Source: Candidatus Bathyarchaeota archaeon
Lineage (GTDB): Archaea; Thermoproteota; Bathyarchaeia; Bathyarchaeales; Bathyarchaeaceae
NCBI GenBank assembly: GCA_029882515.1
Contig: JAOUKN010000005.1
Span: 1-44,119, forward strand
Reading direction: 5' to 3'
DNA length: 44,119 bases
The notes under the pieces were generated by a model that had not been told where the DNA came from, made no database searches, and saw nothing but the letters and a program-made list of their open reading frames with translations. Shown one piece after another: positions 18,933 to 27,227 of this stretch (positions are counted from its first letter, which is position 1; each line of letters starts with the position of its first letter). The position numbers and the translations under genes were made by a program.

Positions 18933-19697
18933 TCATTCGGCTAATTCTTTCCAAAGCCTAAATAATCCCATTAATTGGGAAAGAACTATACTCATGAGTT
19001 TTTCTGGGTGATATACGCGAGTGGGTCCGTTAATCCTTCTTCTGTGACTGACTGAAACCTCTGTTATGCTAAAACCCTTTTTATGAGCTCTGACTGTAAA
19101 CTCTGTCCAGAAACTGTCCCTCATATATCTGCAGTCATCTGCTACTTCTTGAGCCACTTTAGTTCGCATCAACTTGAAAGGCGCCGTTATGTCGTGAAAC
19201 AGTGGTAACCTAAAGAGGGTTGTGGCCATCCATCGAAATACAGTTGACATGAGTCTTCTATGGGGAGCATCTGCCCTTTTGACTCTATATCCACTTATCA
19301 CAGGATACTTATCTTTCAACTCGTAGAGTTTCCAGAAGTCATTAGCTACATGTTGGCCATCGGAATCAACAAAGAGTACTAGGTCCGAGTCGACAATGTT
19401 TAAGCCATCTTTCAGTGCTCTCATGTAACCCTTCCTTTTCTCTCCAAGGATAAGTTTCATGGGAATCTGTTTGCTGAGCTCCAGAAGGTCTTTTTTGGTG
19501 CTATCGGTGCTGCCGTCCTCACATACAATGACCTCGAGAGGTATTTTCGTACCTATTTCTTGATAAAGTTCTAGTATCGTTTTCTGTATGGTTCCTCCTT
19601 CGTTATGTGCTGGAAGAAGAAGTGAAATCTTGTCCTGCGGCACTTGTTCTCTCTCTACCTCTAGTTCTTTTGCGATGTCGCCCACATCGGACACCAT
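18933..19697 (-). CDS. Family 2 glycosyltransferase (dolichol-phosphate mannosyltransferase-like)
   Basis: ISLLLPAHNEGGTIQKTI...VIVCEDGSTDST...LFVDSDGQH. Confidence 0.9.
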   Translation of the reverse strand: MVSDVGDIAKELEVEREQVPQDKISLLLPAHNEGGTIQKTILELYQEIGTKIPLEVIVCEDGSTDSTKKDLLELSKQIPMKLILGEKRKGYMRALKDGLNIVDSDLVLFVDSDGQHVANDFWKLYELKDKYPVISGYRVKRADAPHRRLMSTVFRWMATTLFRLPLFHDITAPFKLMRTKVAQEVADDCRYMRDSFWTEFTVRAHKKGFSITEVSVSHRRRINGPTRVYHPEKLMSIVLSQLMGLFRLWKELAE

Positions 19698-19777
19698 CCT
19701 TTTTTCGCAGTTTTCATTACTATTTTCTGGTAATCACGACAAGATTTTCCTTGACATGGGTGCACAATAACGCCGAG

Positions 19778-19791
19778 ATGCGTGCACGCAT
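19778..19791. promoter_or_regulatory. Perfect 14-bp palindrome ATGCGTGCACGCAT upstream of priS TATA box
   Basis: Sequence equals its reverse complement; ~27 nt upstream of ATATAAAAG at 19818. Confidence 0.55.
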
Positions 19792-19817
19792 GAGTTTTTA
19801 AGTTTGTCTTCGATAAG

Positions 19818-19826
19818 ATATAAAAG
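19818..19826 (+). promoter_or_regulatory. Candidate TATA box for priS-gins51
   Basis: ATATAAAAG in the divergent gap between the GT cluster and priS. Confidence 0.45.
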
Positions 19827-19884
19827 GTTCGATATTAACGAGTGCTTGGTCCATGAAACTTCGTGAAAACAACTTCAATTAAGT

Positions 19885-21144
19885 TTGGATGGAAGAATGA
19901 GAATGGGCTCTTCTTTGTCTTTTGTTCGTAACAAGTTTGCTGAGTATTATCGAAGCAACTCTTCTTTTATCCAGCCTCCCACTTCAATTGAAAAGCGAGA
20001 GTTTGGGTTTCTTTTACTTAAAGAGAGGTTTATGCTGAGACATAGGAGCTTTGAAAACGTGGGTGTATTAAGGTCTTTTTTGAAAACAACCGTTCCTTCA
20101 GATGCCTATTATTCGGGTGCTTATTATGAAAGACCTGAGGAGAAGATGGAGGAGAAAGGTTGGTTAGGTGCAGATTTGATTTTTGATATTGACGCCGATC
20201 ATATTCCAACTCCTTGCGACAAAAACCATGATTCATGGGTTTGTAAGAACTGTGGCACCGTCGACAAAGGACTACCGCCTGAAAAGTGTCCTGAATGTGG
20301 GGAACAAAAGTTTGACGAAAAAACATGGCCATGTGAAGTCTGTTTAGAGACTGCAAAGGCAGAAACACTCAAACTTATTGACATATTATCGAAAGATTTT
20401 GGTTTTTCCTTAGAAGAGATGAGGGTAAGCTTTTCTGGGCACCGAGGTTATCATCTTCACATAGAACATGAGCAAGTTCGTGAAATGGATCAGATGGCGC
20501 GCAAGGAAATTGTCGATTATGTTGTGGGGATAGGGTTAGAAGCTACGCTTCATGGTTTAGAAAAGACTAGTTTTGATAATAGATCTCGCATTTTGGTTGG
20601 GCCCAATTTGGATGAGAACGGGTGGAGGGGAAGGATTGCTAGAGGAACTTACGAGTTCCTTCTGACAGCTACTCTAGAGGATTTAAAGAGAATAGATTTA
20701 AAGAGGCATGTTGTCAAGACTTTGCTTGATCAGAGAGAATCACTTTTGGAAAGTTGGAAAGAGAAAGGTCCTTGGGGAAAGATGAAGAATGTTGGGGTTG
20801 AGAGTTGGAAAAAAATAGCTCTGCATGGTGCACAAAGGCAAGCAGCGAAAATTGACACTGTTGTCACGACGGATATTCATCGGCTAATAAGACTGAGTAA
20901 CTCGTTGCATGGAAAAACCGGGTTCAAAAAAATTAATGTTCCTATAAGAGGCATTGAAGATTTTGATCCCTTTAAGGGTGCCGTCGCCTTCAAAGATGGA
21001 TCAGTGACAGTTTTTGTGTCCGACTCCCCAAAACTTAGGGTTGGAGAACAGATCTACGAGCCATTTAAAGAACAAAAGGTTGAATTACCCACAGCAGCAG
21101 CATTGCTGCTTTTATGCAAAGGAGCGGCTACAGTGGTTGAGTGA
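19885..21144 (+). CDS. priS: DNA primase small (catalytic) subunit PriS
   Basis: DLIFDIDADH catalytic motif, zinc cysteines CKNCG...CPECG, FSGHRGYHLHIE, RIARGTYEFL. Confidence 0.94.
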   Translation: MDGRMRMGSSLSFVRNKFAEYYRSNSSFIQPPTSIEKREFGFLLLKERFMLRHRSFENVGVLRSFLKTTVPSDAYYSGAYYERPEEKMEEKGWLGADLIFDIDADHIPTPCDKNHDSWVCKNCGTVDKGLPPEKCPECGEQKFDEKTWPCEVCLETAKAETLKLIDILSKDFGFSLEEMRVSFSGHRGYHLHIEHEQVREMDQMARKEIVDYVVGIGLEATLHGLEKTSFDNRSRILVGPNLDENGWRGRIARGTYEFLLTATLEDLKRIDLKRHVVKTLLDQRESLLESWKEKGPWGKMKNVGVESWKKIALHGAQRQAAKIDTVVTTDIHRLIRLSNSLHGKTGFKKINVPIRGIEDFDPFKGAVAFKDGSVTVFVSDSPKLRVGEQIYEPFKEQKVELPTAAALLLLCKGAATVVE

Positions 21145-21145
21145 T

Positions 21146-21697
21146 ATGTATAATAAACTTTACGAGGCGTGGAACAAAGAGAAGGAAAATAAGGAGCTTC
21201 AAACGTTTTCTAGGGATTTTTACTCAAGGCTGACCGATTATGTGAAGTCGTTGAAAGAAGAAAGCCGGATGTTAGATAGAAAAGCACTCAAGGCAAGGCT
21301 GATGCTTCGTGAGCTTGAGAATGTGAAAAGACTAGCGAAAGAGCTCGTACAGCTTCGATACAAAAAAACTTTGAATGAGACTATTGCGGGAAAAGTTATG
21401 CCTGGAGATGTTTTGACTGAAGAAGAGGAAGGATTGCATAAAGCCATTTTGCCCTTAGCAGAATCCTACAAGGCTTTCTTGAAAGACATTCTGAGAGGTC
21501 GTTCGACACCTGTGAAAAGAGAAGAAAAACCAGAAAGGATGTTACTGCGTTTTCTGCAAGAGATTCCAGCTGTAATTGGATCTGATATGCGAACCTACGG
21601 TCCATTTAAAGCAGAAGATATAGCGACATTGCCAATTGAAAATGCGAGAATCTTCTTGGAGAAGGGTATAGCGGTTGCGGTAGAAGCAAAGGTATGA
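21146..21697 (+). CDS. DNA replication complex GINS subunit (Gins51/Sld5-like); ATG 21146
   Basis: Follows priS by 1 nt; helical N-terminus and C-terminal B-domain FLQEIPAVIGSDMRTYGPFKAEDIATLPIENARIFLEKGIAV. Confidence 0.88.
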   Translation: MYNKLYEAWNKEKENKELQTFSRDFYSRLTDYVKSLKEESRMLDRKALKARLMLRELENVKRLAKELVQLRYKKTLNETIAGKVMPGDVLTEEEEGLHKAILPLAESYKAFLKDILRGRSTPVKREEKPERMLLRFLQEIPAVIGSDMRTYGPFKAEDIATLPIENARIFLEKGIAVAVEAKV

Positions 21698-21708
21698 AAG
21701 CCTTCTAG

Positions 21709-22389
21709 GTGGACTCGTTGAAAATTCTTGTAGTAGACCCTATTGTGAAAACCGAGTTTATGAAGGACATTGACAATATCTATTCGTCATTAAAGATTAA
21801 GGGTGCAGCGTTGGATTTCGAAAGTCTCAAAGAAGGTCCCCTGTCCATTGAGACTGAGGAAGACGAAAAATCAGCCGTACCTGATCTCTTAAGAGTGATA
21901 AAAGAGGGAGAAGAGAAAGGTTACGATGCCATTATCATTAATTGTTTTGGAAATCCCGGACTAGAAGAAGCAAGAAAACTCGTCAAGATTTCAGTGATAG
22001 GAGCAGGTGAAGCCTCCTTCTTGAAGATAAAGGAAATGGAACGAGGATTTTCTGTCTTGACCACGGTTGAAGAGGCGGTTATAAGAGTGAAAAGAAATGC
22101 TCGCAAATGTGGTGTGGAAAGGTTTCTGTTATCTGTTAAGCCGTTGGGGATGCATGTGCTTGAACTAGGTCAACGGGAGCGACTGAGAAAGGCATTAGTT
22201 CTGAAGGGAGGAAAGGCGGTTCAAGAGGATCACGCTGAAGTTATCGTGTTAGGTTGCACCGGAATGGTTGGCAACGCAGGGTGGCTTTCCAGAAAACTCG
22301 GTGCTCCGGTTATTGATCCGGCTAGAGCAGCCTTTGAAACAACAATAAAAGTACTAACTGAGCTACAAGGTGCGCGCGCGTTTGTCTGA
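21709..22389 (+). CDS. Asp/Glu/hydantoin racemase family protein
   Basis: IIINCFGNPGLEEARKLVKISVIGAGEASF and VIVLGCTGMVGNA (two catalytic Cys). Confidence 0.82.
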   Translation: MDSLKILVVDPIVKTEFMKDIDNIYSSLKIKGAALDFESLKEGPLSIETEEDEKSAVPDLLRVIKEGEEKGYDAIIINCFGNPGLEEARKLVKISVIGAGEASFLKIKEMERGFSVLTTVEEAVIRVKRNARKCGVERFLLSVKPLGMHVLELGQRERLRKALVLKGGKAVQEDHAEVIVLGCTGMVGNAGWLSRKLGAPVIDPARAAFETTIKVLTELQGARAFV

Positions 22390-22602
22390 AAGACTTCCTA
22401 GATTATGCATCTATATGGATCGAAAAGAGAACAACACACATACTAAAGGAGGCGCGCGCACTTCATTCATTACTTTTCATCTCTCTAATGCTTATTCTTC
22501 TCTCTAAACCTTTCGAGATGTGTAGGTTTGACCGTATGCACTTCAAACAGAGAGAAAACGCTTTGTGCGAAACCGCGCGCGCGAAGGAGTAAAAATCCGT
22601 TG

Positions 22603-23001
22603 TCATACGTAGGTTTGATCTGACTTGACTTGTTTTCTCGCTGTAAACATCAAATACTCAAGGCTTGCTGGGCAGCATGAAATTTTTGCTCTACATTTTC
22701 TACATTCTATTTGAATCAATAAAGGCGTTATACTTTCGGGGATATAGTTCAGTCCTAGTAAAGTGGGAGCTGCGTAGGCAACTTCAATTGTCTTTGTTTT
22801 TCCCAATTCAAATTTACCAGTCTTCAAATATTCGAGGTAAGTAATCTTTTGCAGGCATCCACAAGTCTTACATTCTACTGCATGTGGGGTGGCAAGCAAT
22901 GGATTACGATCAAAAACACCTTCCCTGACTTTCTGTATAATCTTGACTTTAAGTTTGCGCTTAGAAACATGTGGACCATGGCGTTGACTGCGGCTCTTCA
23001 T
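22603..23001 (-). CDS. Uncharacterised protein with paired CxxC motifs
   Basis: ECKTCG and ECRKC; coding-like 132 aa divergent from rpl44e. Confidence 0.5.
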   Translation of the reverse strand: MKSRSQRHGPHVSKRKLKVKIIQKVREGVFDRNPLLATPHAVECKTCGCLQKITYLEYLKTGKFELGKTKTIEVAYAAPTLLGLNYIPESITPLLIQIECRKCRAKISCCPASLEYLMFTARKQVKSDQTYV

Positions 23002-23119
23002 TGCATTTAATCTTAATGTTTTGCATAAATATTGATTTTTGCTATAGCAAACAAGAATGTGGCTGATATCCCCGCTTAGAAGCGTTTAAATATTAATTAA
23101 GCGGGCTGTTCTATACCAA

Positions 23120-23413
23120 ATGTCAGTGGTCATGATGAGAGTACCGAAAGAAATCACAACATACTGCCCAAAATGTAAAACTCACCAAGCTCACACGGTT
23201 GCCTTGTATAAAGCTGGGAAAAGGCGAGCCCTAGCAAAAGGAGAGCGACACCACAAATTGCGTGAAAAGAAAGGATATGGAGGACAAAAATTCGCTCGTC
23301 AACGAAAATTTGCCAAGACCACTAAGAAACAAACATTAAAATTCAAATGTAAAGTCTGTGGTTACATACGACAAAGGGAAGGGATGCGCTTAGGTAAACT
23401 GGAGTTGGACTAG
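23120..23413 (+). CDS. rpl44e: 50S ribosomal protein L44e (start probably 23135, MRVPKEITTYCP)
   Basis: YCPKCKTHQAHTV...KKQTLKFKCKVCGY. Confidence 0.93.
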   Translation: MSVVMMRVPKEITTYCPKCKTHQAHTVALYKAGKRRALAKGERHHKLREKKGYGGQKFARQRKFAKTTKKQTLKFKCKVCGYIRQREGMRLGKLELD

Positions 23414-23425
23414 GAGAAGAACCAA

Positions 23426-23623
23426 ATGAGTGATTGGGATAAACTCATACCAAAACCTGAAAGCAAATTTCTAAGGGTGAAATGCCCTGATTGTGGAAAC
23501 GAACAAGTCATCTTCGATCGCACCACAAGTGTGGTTCACTGCAACATCTGTGGAGCAACTCTCGCTGAACCTTCAGGAGGAAAGGCGTCAATTAAAGGAG
23601 AAATCGTCGCTATACTTGATTAG
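23426..23623 (+). CDS. rps27e: 30S ribosomal protein S27e
   Basis: FLRVKCPDCGNEQVIFDRTTSVVHCNICGATLAEPSGGKA. Confidence 0.93.
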   Translation: MSDWDKLIPKPESKFLRVKCPDCGNEQVIFDRTTSVVHCNICGATLAEPSGGKASIKGEIVAILD

Positions 23624-23626
23624 CAG

Positions 23627-24424
23627 ATGGGAAAAATGGAGTTTAGAAAAACTGGCTGGCCAGAAGTAGGCGACCTTGTAATCGCTACAATCAAAAAAAT
23701 AACAGATTATGGTGCCTACGTTACTTTAGATGAGTACAACCAAGAAGGCCTATTGCATATTTCAGAAGTCTCTTCACGTTGGGTAAGAAACATTCGAAGT
23801 TTCATACGCGAAGGTCAGAAAGTGGTGTTAAAGGTTTTACGTGTCGATGCAGAGAAAGAACATGTAGATCTCTCACTAAGGAGAGTCACAAAACGAGAAA
23901 GAAAAGAAAAGATTCTTTCGTGGAAAAAAGAGAGGAAGGCTGATACCTTATTACGAACGGCTGCTGAGAAACTAAGAATGCGTCCTGAAAAATTCTACGA
24001 GAAAATAGAGCCTTTGTTGGAAAAGGGATTCGAGGAGATACATGAAGAACTTGAAATAGCTGCGAGAGAAGGATCTGATGTTTTAATAAAGATTGGTATA
24101 CCTGAAGACATAGCAATTGTCCTAGAAGGGGTTGCAAGAGAAAAAATTAAGCTCCCTATGGTAAGGGTGAAGGGAATCCTAAACCTTCAATGCACAAAAC
24201 CAAACGGGGTTGTCACCATTAGAAAGGCTCTTCTGAGTGCCCAAAAAGCCCAACCAAAGAACGCCGAAATTGAAGTTTATGTTGTTGCACCGCCAAAATA
24301 TCGCATAGTAGTTTCAGCAGAGAACTACAAGGAAGCGGAGAAAATTTTGGATAAAGCAACAAACAAGGTTGTCACGAACATAACTGAAGCTGGAGGACAA
24401 GGCACGTTTATTAGAGAAAAATAG
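23627..24424 (+). CDS. eif2a: Translation initiation factor aIF2 alpha
   Basis: S1 domain VIATIKKITDYGAYVTLDEYNQEGLLHISEVSSRWVRNIRSFIREGQKVVLKVLRVD. Confidence 0.94.
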   Translation: MGKMEFRKTGWPEVGDLVIATIKKITDYGAYVTLDEYNQEGLLHISEVSSRWVRNIRSFIREGQKVVLKVLRVDAEKEHVDLSLRRVTKRERKEKILSWKKERKADTLLRTAAEKLRMRPEKFYEKIEPLLEKGFEEIHEELEIAAREGSDVLIKIGIPEDIAIVLEGVAREKIKLPMVRVKGILNLQCTKPNGVVTIRKALLSAQKAQPKNAEIEVYVVAPPKYRIVVSAENYKEAEKILDKATNKVVTNITEAGGQGTFIREK

Positions 24425-24434
24425 GAGTACAGCA

Positions 24435-24635
24435 ATGGTTTGGCTACTTAGAAAATGTGAGAAATGCAAAGGATACACTTTAAGGCAGGATGAATGTCCA
24501 TATTGTGGAGGAAAAGTACACATTCCTCACCCAGCGAAGTTCTCACCTCACGACAAATACATAAAATATAGGCAGGCATTACGGGGTCTGGATGAAATTG
24601 AGAAACACGGTAATAGACGAAATAAGAAAAGTTGA
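24435..24635 (+). CDS. nop10: H/ACA RNP protein Nop10
   Basis: LLRKCEKCKGYTLRQDECPYCGGKVHIPHPAKFSPHDKYIKYRQ. Confidence 0.93.
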   Translation: MVWLLRKCEKCKGYTLRQDECPYCGGKVHIPHPAKFSPHDKYIKYRQALRGLDEIEKHGNRRNKKS

Positions 24636-25371
24636 GTTGAAGGATCCAGTGCTGATTGAAGGTCTTCCAGGACTCGGTATGGTTGGGAGAATAGCCACCC
24701 GATACCTAGCCAAGCAGTTGAAGGCAAAACCTTTTGCCAAATTATTTTCCCCTCATTTTCCATATTACGTGCTTGTAAACCGGAAGGGAGGCGTACGACT
24801 TCTCCACTGTCTTTTTTCTTTCTGGAAAAATAAAGCTGGAAAGCATGACCTGATTTTTTTGGTTGGAGATAGCCAAGCCCAAACAATTGAGGGGCAATAT
24901 GATGTCGCCGATAGCATACTTGATTTCGCCGAAAAACACGGGGTAAGAACAGTTATAACAGTTGGAGGGTTCCAGAAAGAGGCTGAAGAGAAGCCAAAAG
25001 TTGTGGCAGTATCTACTGATTCGGCGCTTTTGAGTAAGGCTTTGAAAGCAGAGGCTGTAACCAGTCCATCTGGAAATCCCATTGTTGGAACAGCGGGTTT
25101 ACTCTTGGGGTTGACAAGGTTTAGGAAGATGAATGCCCTTTGCCTTCTAGGAGAAACACGTGGCTATTTACCAGATCCAAATGCGGCAAAAAGCGTTCTA
25201 ACCGTTTTGCAGGAAATCTTAGAAATCAGAATTGATACAGGTGATATCGACAAAGAAATAGGGAGAGCAAAGAAGGTTGTTGAAAGAATGGAAAAAATTG
25301 CAAAGGAAAGAGAAACCAACGCACTAAAAACACGTGAAGTAGAGGAAAGAAAAGTCACCTATATTTCATGA
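24592..25371 (+). CDS. PAC2-family proteasome assembly chaperone
   Basis: DPVLIEGLPGLGMVGRIATRYL; usual neighbour of nop10/aIF2a in archaea. Confidence 0.88.
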   Translation: MKLRNTVIDEIRKVELKDPVLIEGLPGLGMVGRIATRYLAKQLKAKPFAKLFSPHFPYYVLVNRKGGVRLLHCLFSFWKNKAGKHDLIFLVGDSQAQTIEGQYDVADSILDFAEKHGVRTVITVGGFQKEAEEKPKVVAVSTDSALLSKALKAEAVTSPSGNPIVGTAGLLLGLTRFRKMNALCLLGETRGYLPDPNAAKSVLTVLQEILEIRIDTGDIDKEIGRAKKVVERMEKIAKERETNALKTREVEERKVTYIS

Positions 25372-25383
25372 ATGGATGCAGCC

Positions 25384-25791
25384 CTATTCTTCTACTTTTC
25401 TAATGTATTTCGCGTACTCTTGCATATTCATAAGATTTTCAAGTTCTTTTTTAAGATTTGTATGTTGGACTTTTGCGATCCACCCATCAGTGTAGGGGTG
25501 TTTACTTAGGAGTTCTGGATTTTCGACGAGTTTCTCGTTAGTCTCAACTACCTTACCTGAGATTGGAGTGAAAATTTCTGAGACTGCCTTTACTGATTCA
25601 ACAGTCCCCATAATTTCCATTTGTTCAAGTTCAGACCCGACTGATGGGAGCTCTACGTAAACGATTTCGTGAAGGGATTTTTGAGCGTAGTCTGTGATTC
25701 CCACTATTACATGGTCTCCTTTGATTTGGATCCATTCATGTTCTTTGGAGTAATAAAGACCCTCTGGTATTTCGTAGTCATTGATCTGCAT
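25384..25791 (-). CDS. gcvH: Glycine cleavage system H protein
   Basis: YYSKEHEWIQIKGDHVIVGITDYAQKSLHEIVYVELPSVG, lipoyl-Lys region ETMGTVESVKAVSEI. Confidence 0.94.
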   Translation of the reverse strand: MQINDYEIPEGLYYSKEHEWIQIKGDHVIVGITDYAQKSLHEIVYVELPSVGSELEQMEIMGTVESVKAVSEIFTPISGKVVETNEKLVENPELLSKHPYTDGWIAKVQHTNLKKELENLMNMQEYAKYIRKVEE

Positions 25792-26945
25792 TATTGTTTC
25801 CTTCGATAACCGTATTTAAGAGGGTCATAGAAAGGAAATTTAGCGATTTTCCCCTTTGCAAATCTGTCTCTTATCTTTACAGTAACTTCTTCGCCTTCAG
25901 TTGCATACTCCGTGGGAACATATGCCATAGCTATACCACGTTTTAGGACAGGGGAAAGAGTTCCACTTGTTACTATACCTATCTTTCTTTTGTTCTTCCA
26001 CACTTCATAGTTAGAGCGGGGAACTCCTTTTTCTAACATGTAGATGCCGACACGCTTTCGTTTTATTCCTTCCACTTTCTGTTTTGCTAGTGCGTTTCTA
26101 CCAATGAATTCTCTTTTTTGAAGTTTGACCACAAAACCTAACCTAGCTTCCAAAGGTGTAATATCTTCATCGATATCATTACCATATAGACACATACCAG
26201 TCTCCAGTCGTAAAGTGTCTCTAGCACCTAAACCACAAGGCTCAATTCCAAATTCTTTACCAGACTCTAAAATTTCATTCCATACTTTTACAGCTTTTTT
26301 TGGTCTAGTTGACGGAGTGTCCCAGACAAAGATTTCAAATCCATCCTCACCAGTGTAACCAGTTCGTGAAATGAAAGTCTTGATTCCGGCCAGCTCTGTC
26401 CAGCCACATTTGAAGCGCCCTATTTTGCTAAGGTCTTTACTAGATATTTTCTGTAATGTTTGCTCGGTCTCAGGACCTTGCACTGCAAACATGGCAACGT
26501 TGCCTGAAACGTCTATTGTCTCAACATCAAAGGAGTGAGAATGACTGACTATCCAGCCATAGTTCTTTTTTCTGTTGCTTGCATTATAAACCATAAAAAA
26601 CCTTTCTTCTTCCAATCTTGACAGAACAAAATCATCTTTTATTCCGCCTTGCTCATTGCACATGGTTGAATAATGGGCAGAAAGCGGAGTTAACGCAGAA
26701 ACGTTATTCGATGTTATGTAATTTAGGAACGTCTCGGCCTCTGGTCCGGAAACTACCATTCTCCCCATGTGAGTAACATCAAAAATTCCAACATGACTTC
26801 GAACTGCAAGATGTTCTGGAATTATTCCTTTGTACCACATCGGCATTTCAAAGTCAGCAAATACATCCATTCGACCTTTTTGAACATGAAATTTGTAGAG
26901 GTGAGTTTTCTTCGGATTCTTCTTCAAAATATTGTCCTCCATCAA
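25791..26945 (-). CDS. gcvT: Aminomethyltransferase, glycine cleavage T protein
   Basis: VGIFDVTHMGRMVVSGPEA, ISRTGYTGEDGFEIF, GARDTLRLE. Confidence 0.94.
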   Translation of the reverse strand: MMEDNILKKNPKKTHLYKFHVQKGRMDVFADFEMPMWYKGIIPEHLAVRSHVGIFDVTHMGRMVVSGPEAETFLNYITSNNVSALTPLSAHYSTMCNEQGGIKDDFVLSRLEEERFFMVYNASNRKKNYGWIVSHSHSFDVETIDVSGNVAMFAVQGPETEQTLQKISSKDLSKIGRFKCGWTELAGIKTFISRTGYTGEDGFEIFVWDTPSTRPKKAVKVWNEILESGKEFGIEPCGLGARDTLRLETGMCLYGNDIDEDITPLEARLGFVVKLQKREFIGRNALAKQKVEGIKRKRVGIYMLEKGVPRSNYEVWKNKRKIGIVTSGTLSPVLKRGIAMAYVPTEYATEGEEVTVKIRDRFAKGKIAKFPFYDPLKYGYRRKQ

Positions 26946-26972
26946 TAGACATGCTCCCCTTCAGTGAGTTTT

Positions 26973-27137
26973 CTATTCAGCCGGTTTTATGTCCACCTTT
27001 GTTGGGATAAATGATAATTTCTTTCCGCATTTAGGACATTTGCCATCATGTTGTTGAATGATCTCATCTGGAGGTCTTAAATCTCCACCTTCATATAGTA
27101 CTGCACCACATTCGTGGCAAATAACTCGTTGGGGCAC
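26973..27137 (-). CDS. 54-aa zinc-ribbon protein, absent from ORF track: (V)PQRVICHECGAVLYEGGDLRPPDEIIQQHDGKCPKCGKKLSFIPTKVDIKPAE*
   Basis: GTG at 27135-27137 to TAG at 26973-26975; two CxxC knuckles; upstream of gcvT on the same strand. Confidence 0.7.
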   Translation of the reverse strand: MPQRVICHECGAVLYEGGDLRPPDEIIQQHDGKCPKCGKKLSFIPTKVDIKPAE

Positions 27138-27186
27138 GATATCACAATCCTCTCAAATAGCCAGAATTACAAAAAGTCGCAAACTA

Positions 27187-27193
27187 TTTATAA
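27187..27193 (+). promoter_or_regulatory. Candidate TATA box of topA
   Basis: TTTATAA ~35 nt upstream of ATG 27228. Confidence 0.4.
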
Positions 27194-27227
27194 CTTCTGT
27201 ATCTGCTTGAGGGAAGGAAAGAAGGGA

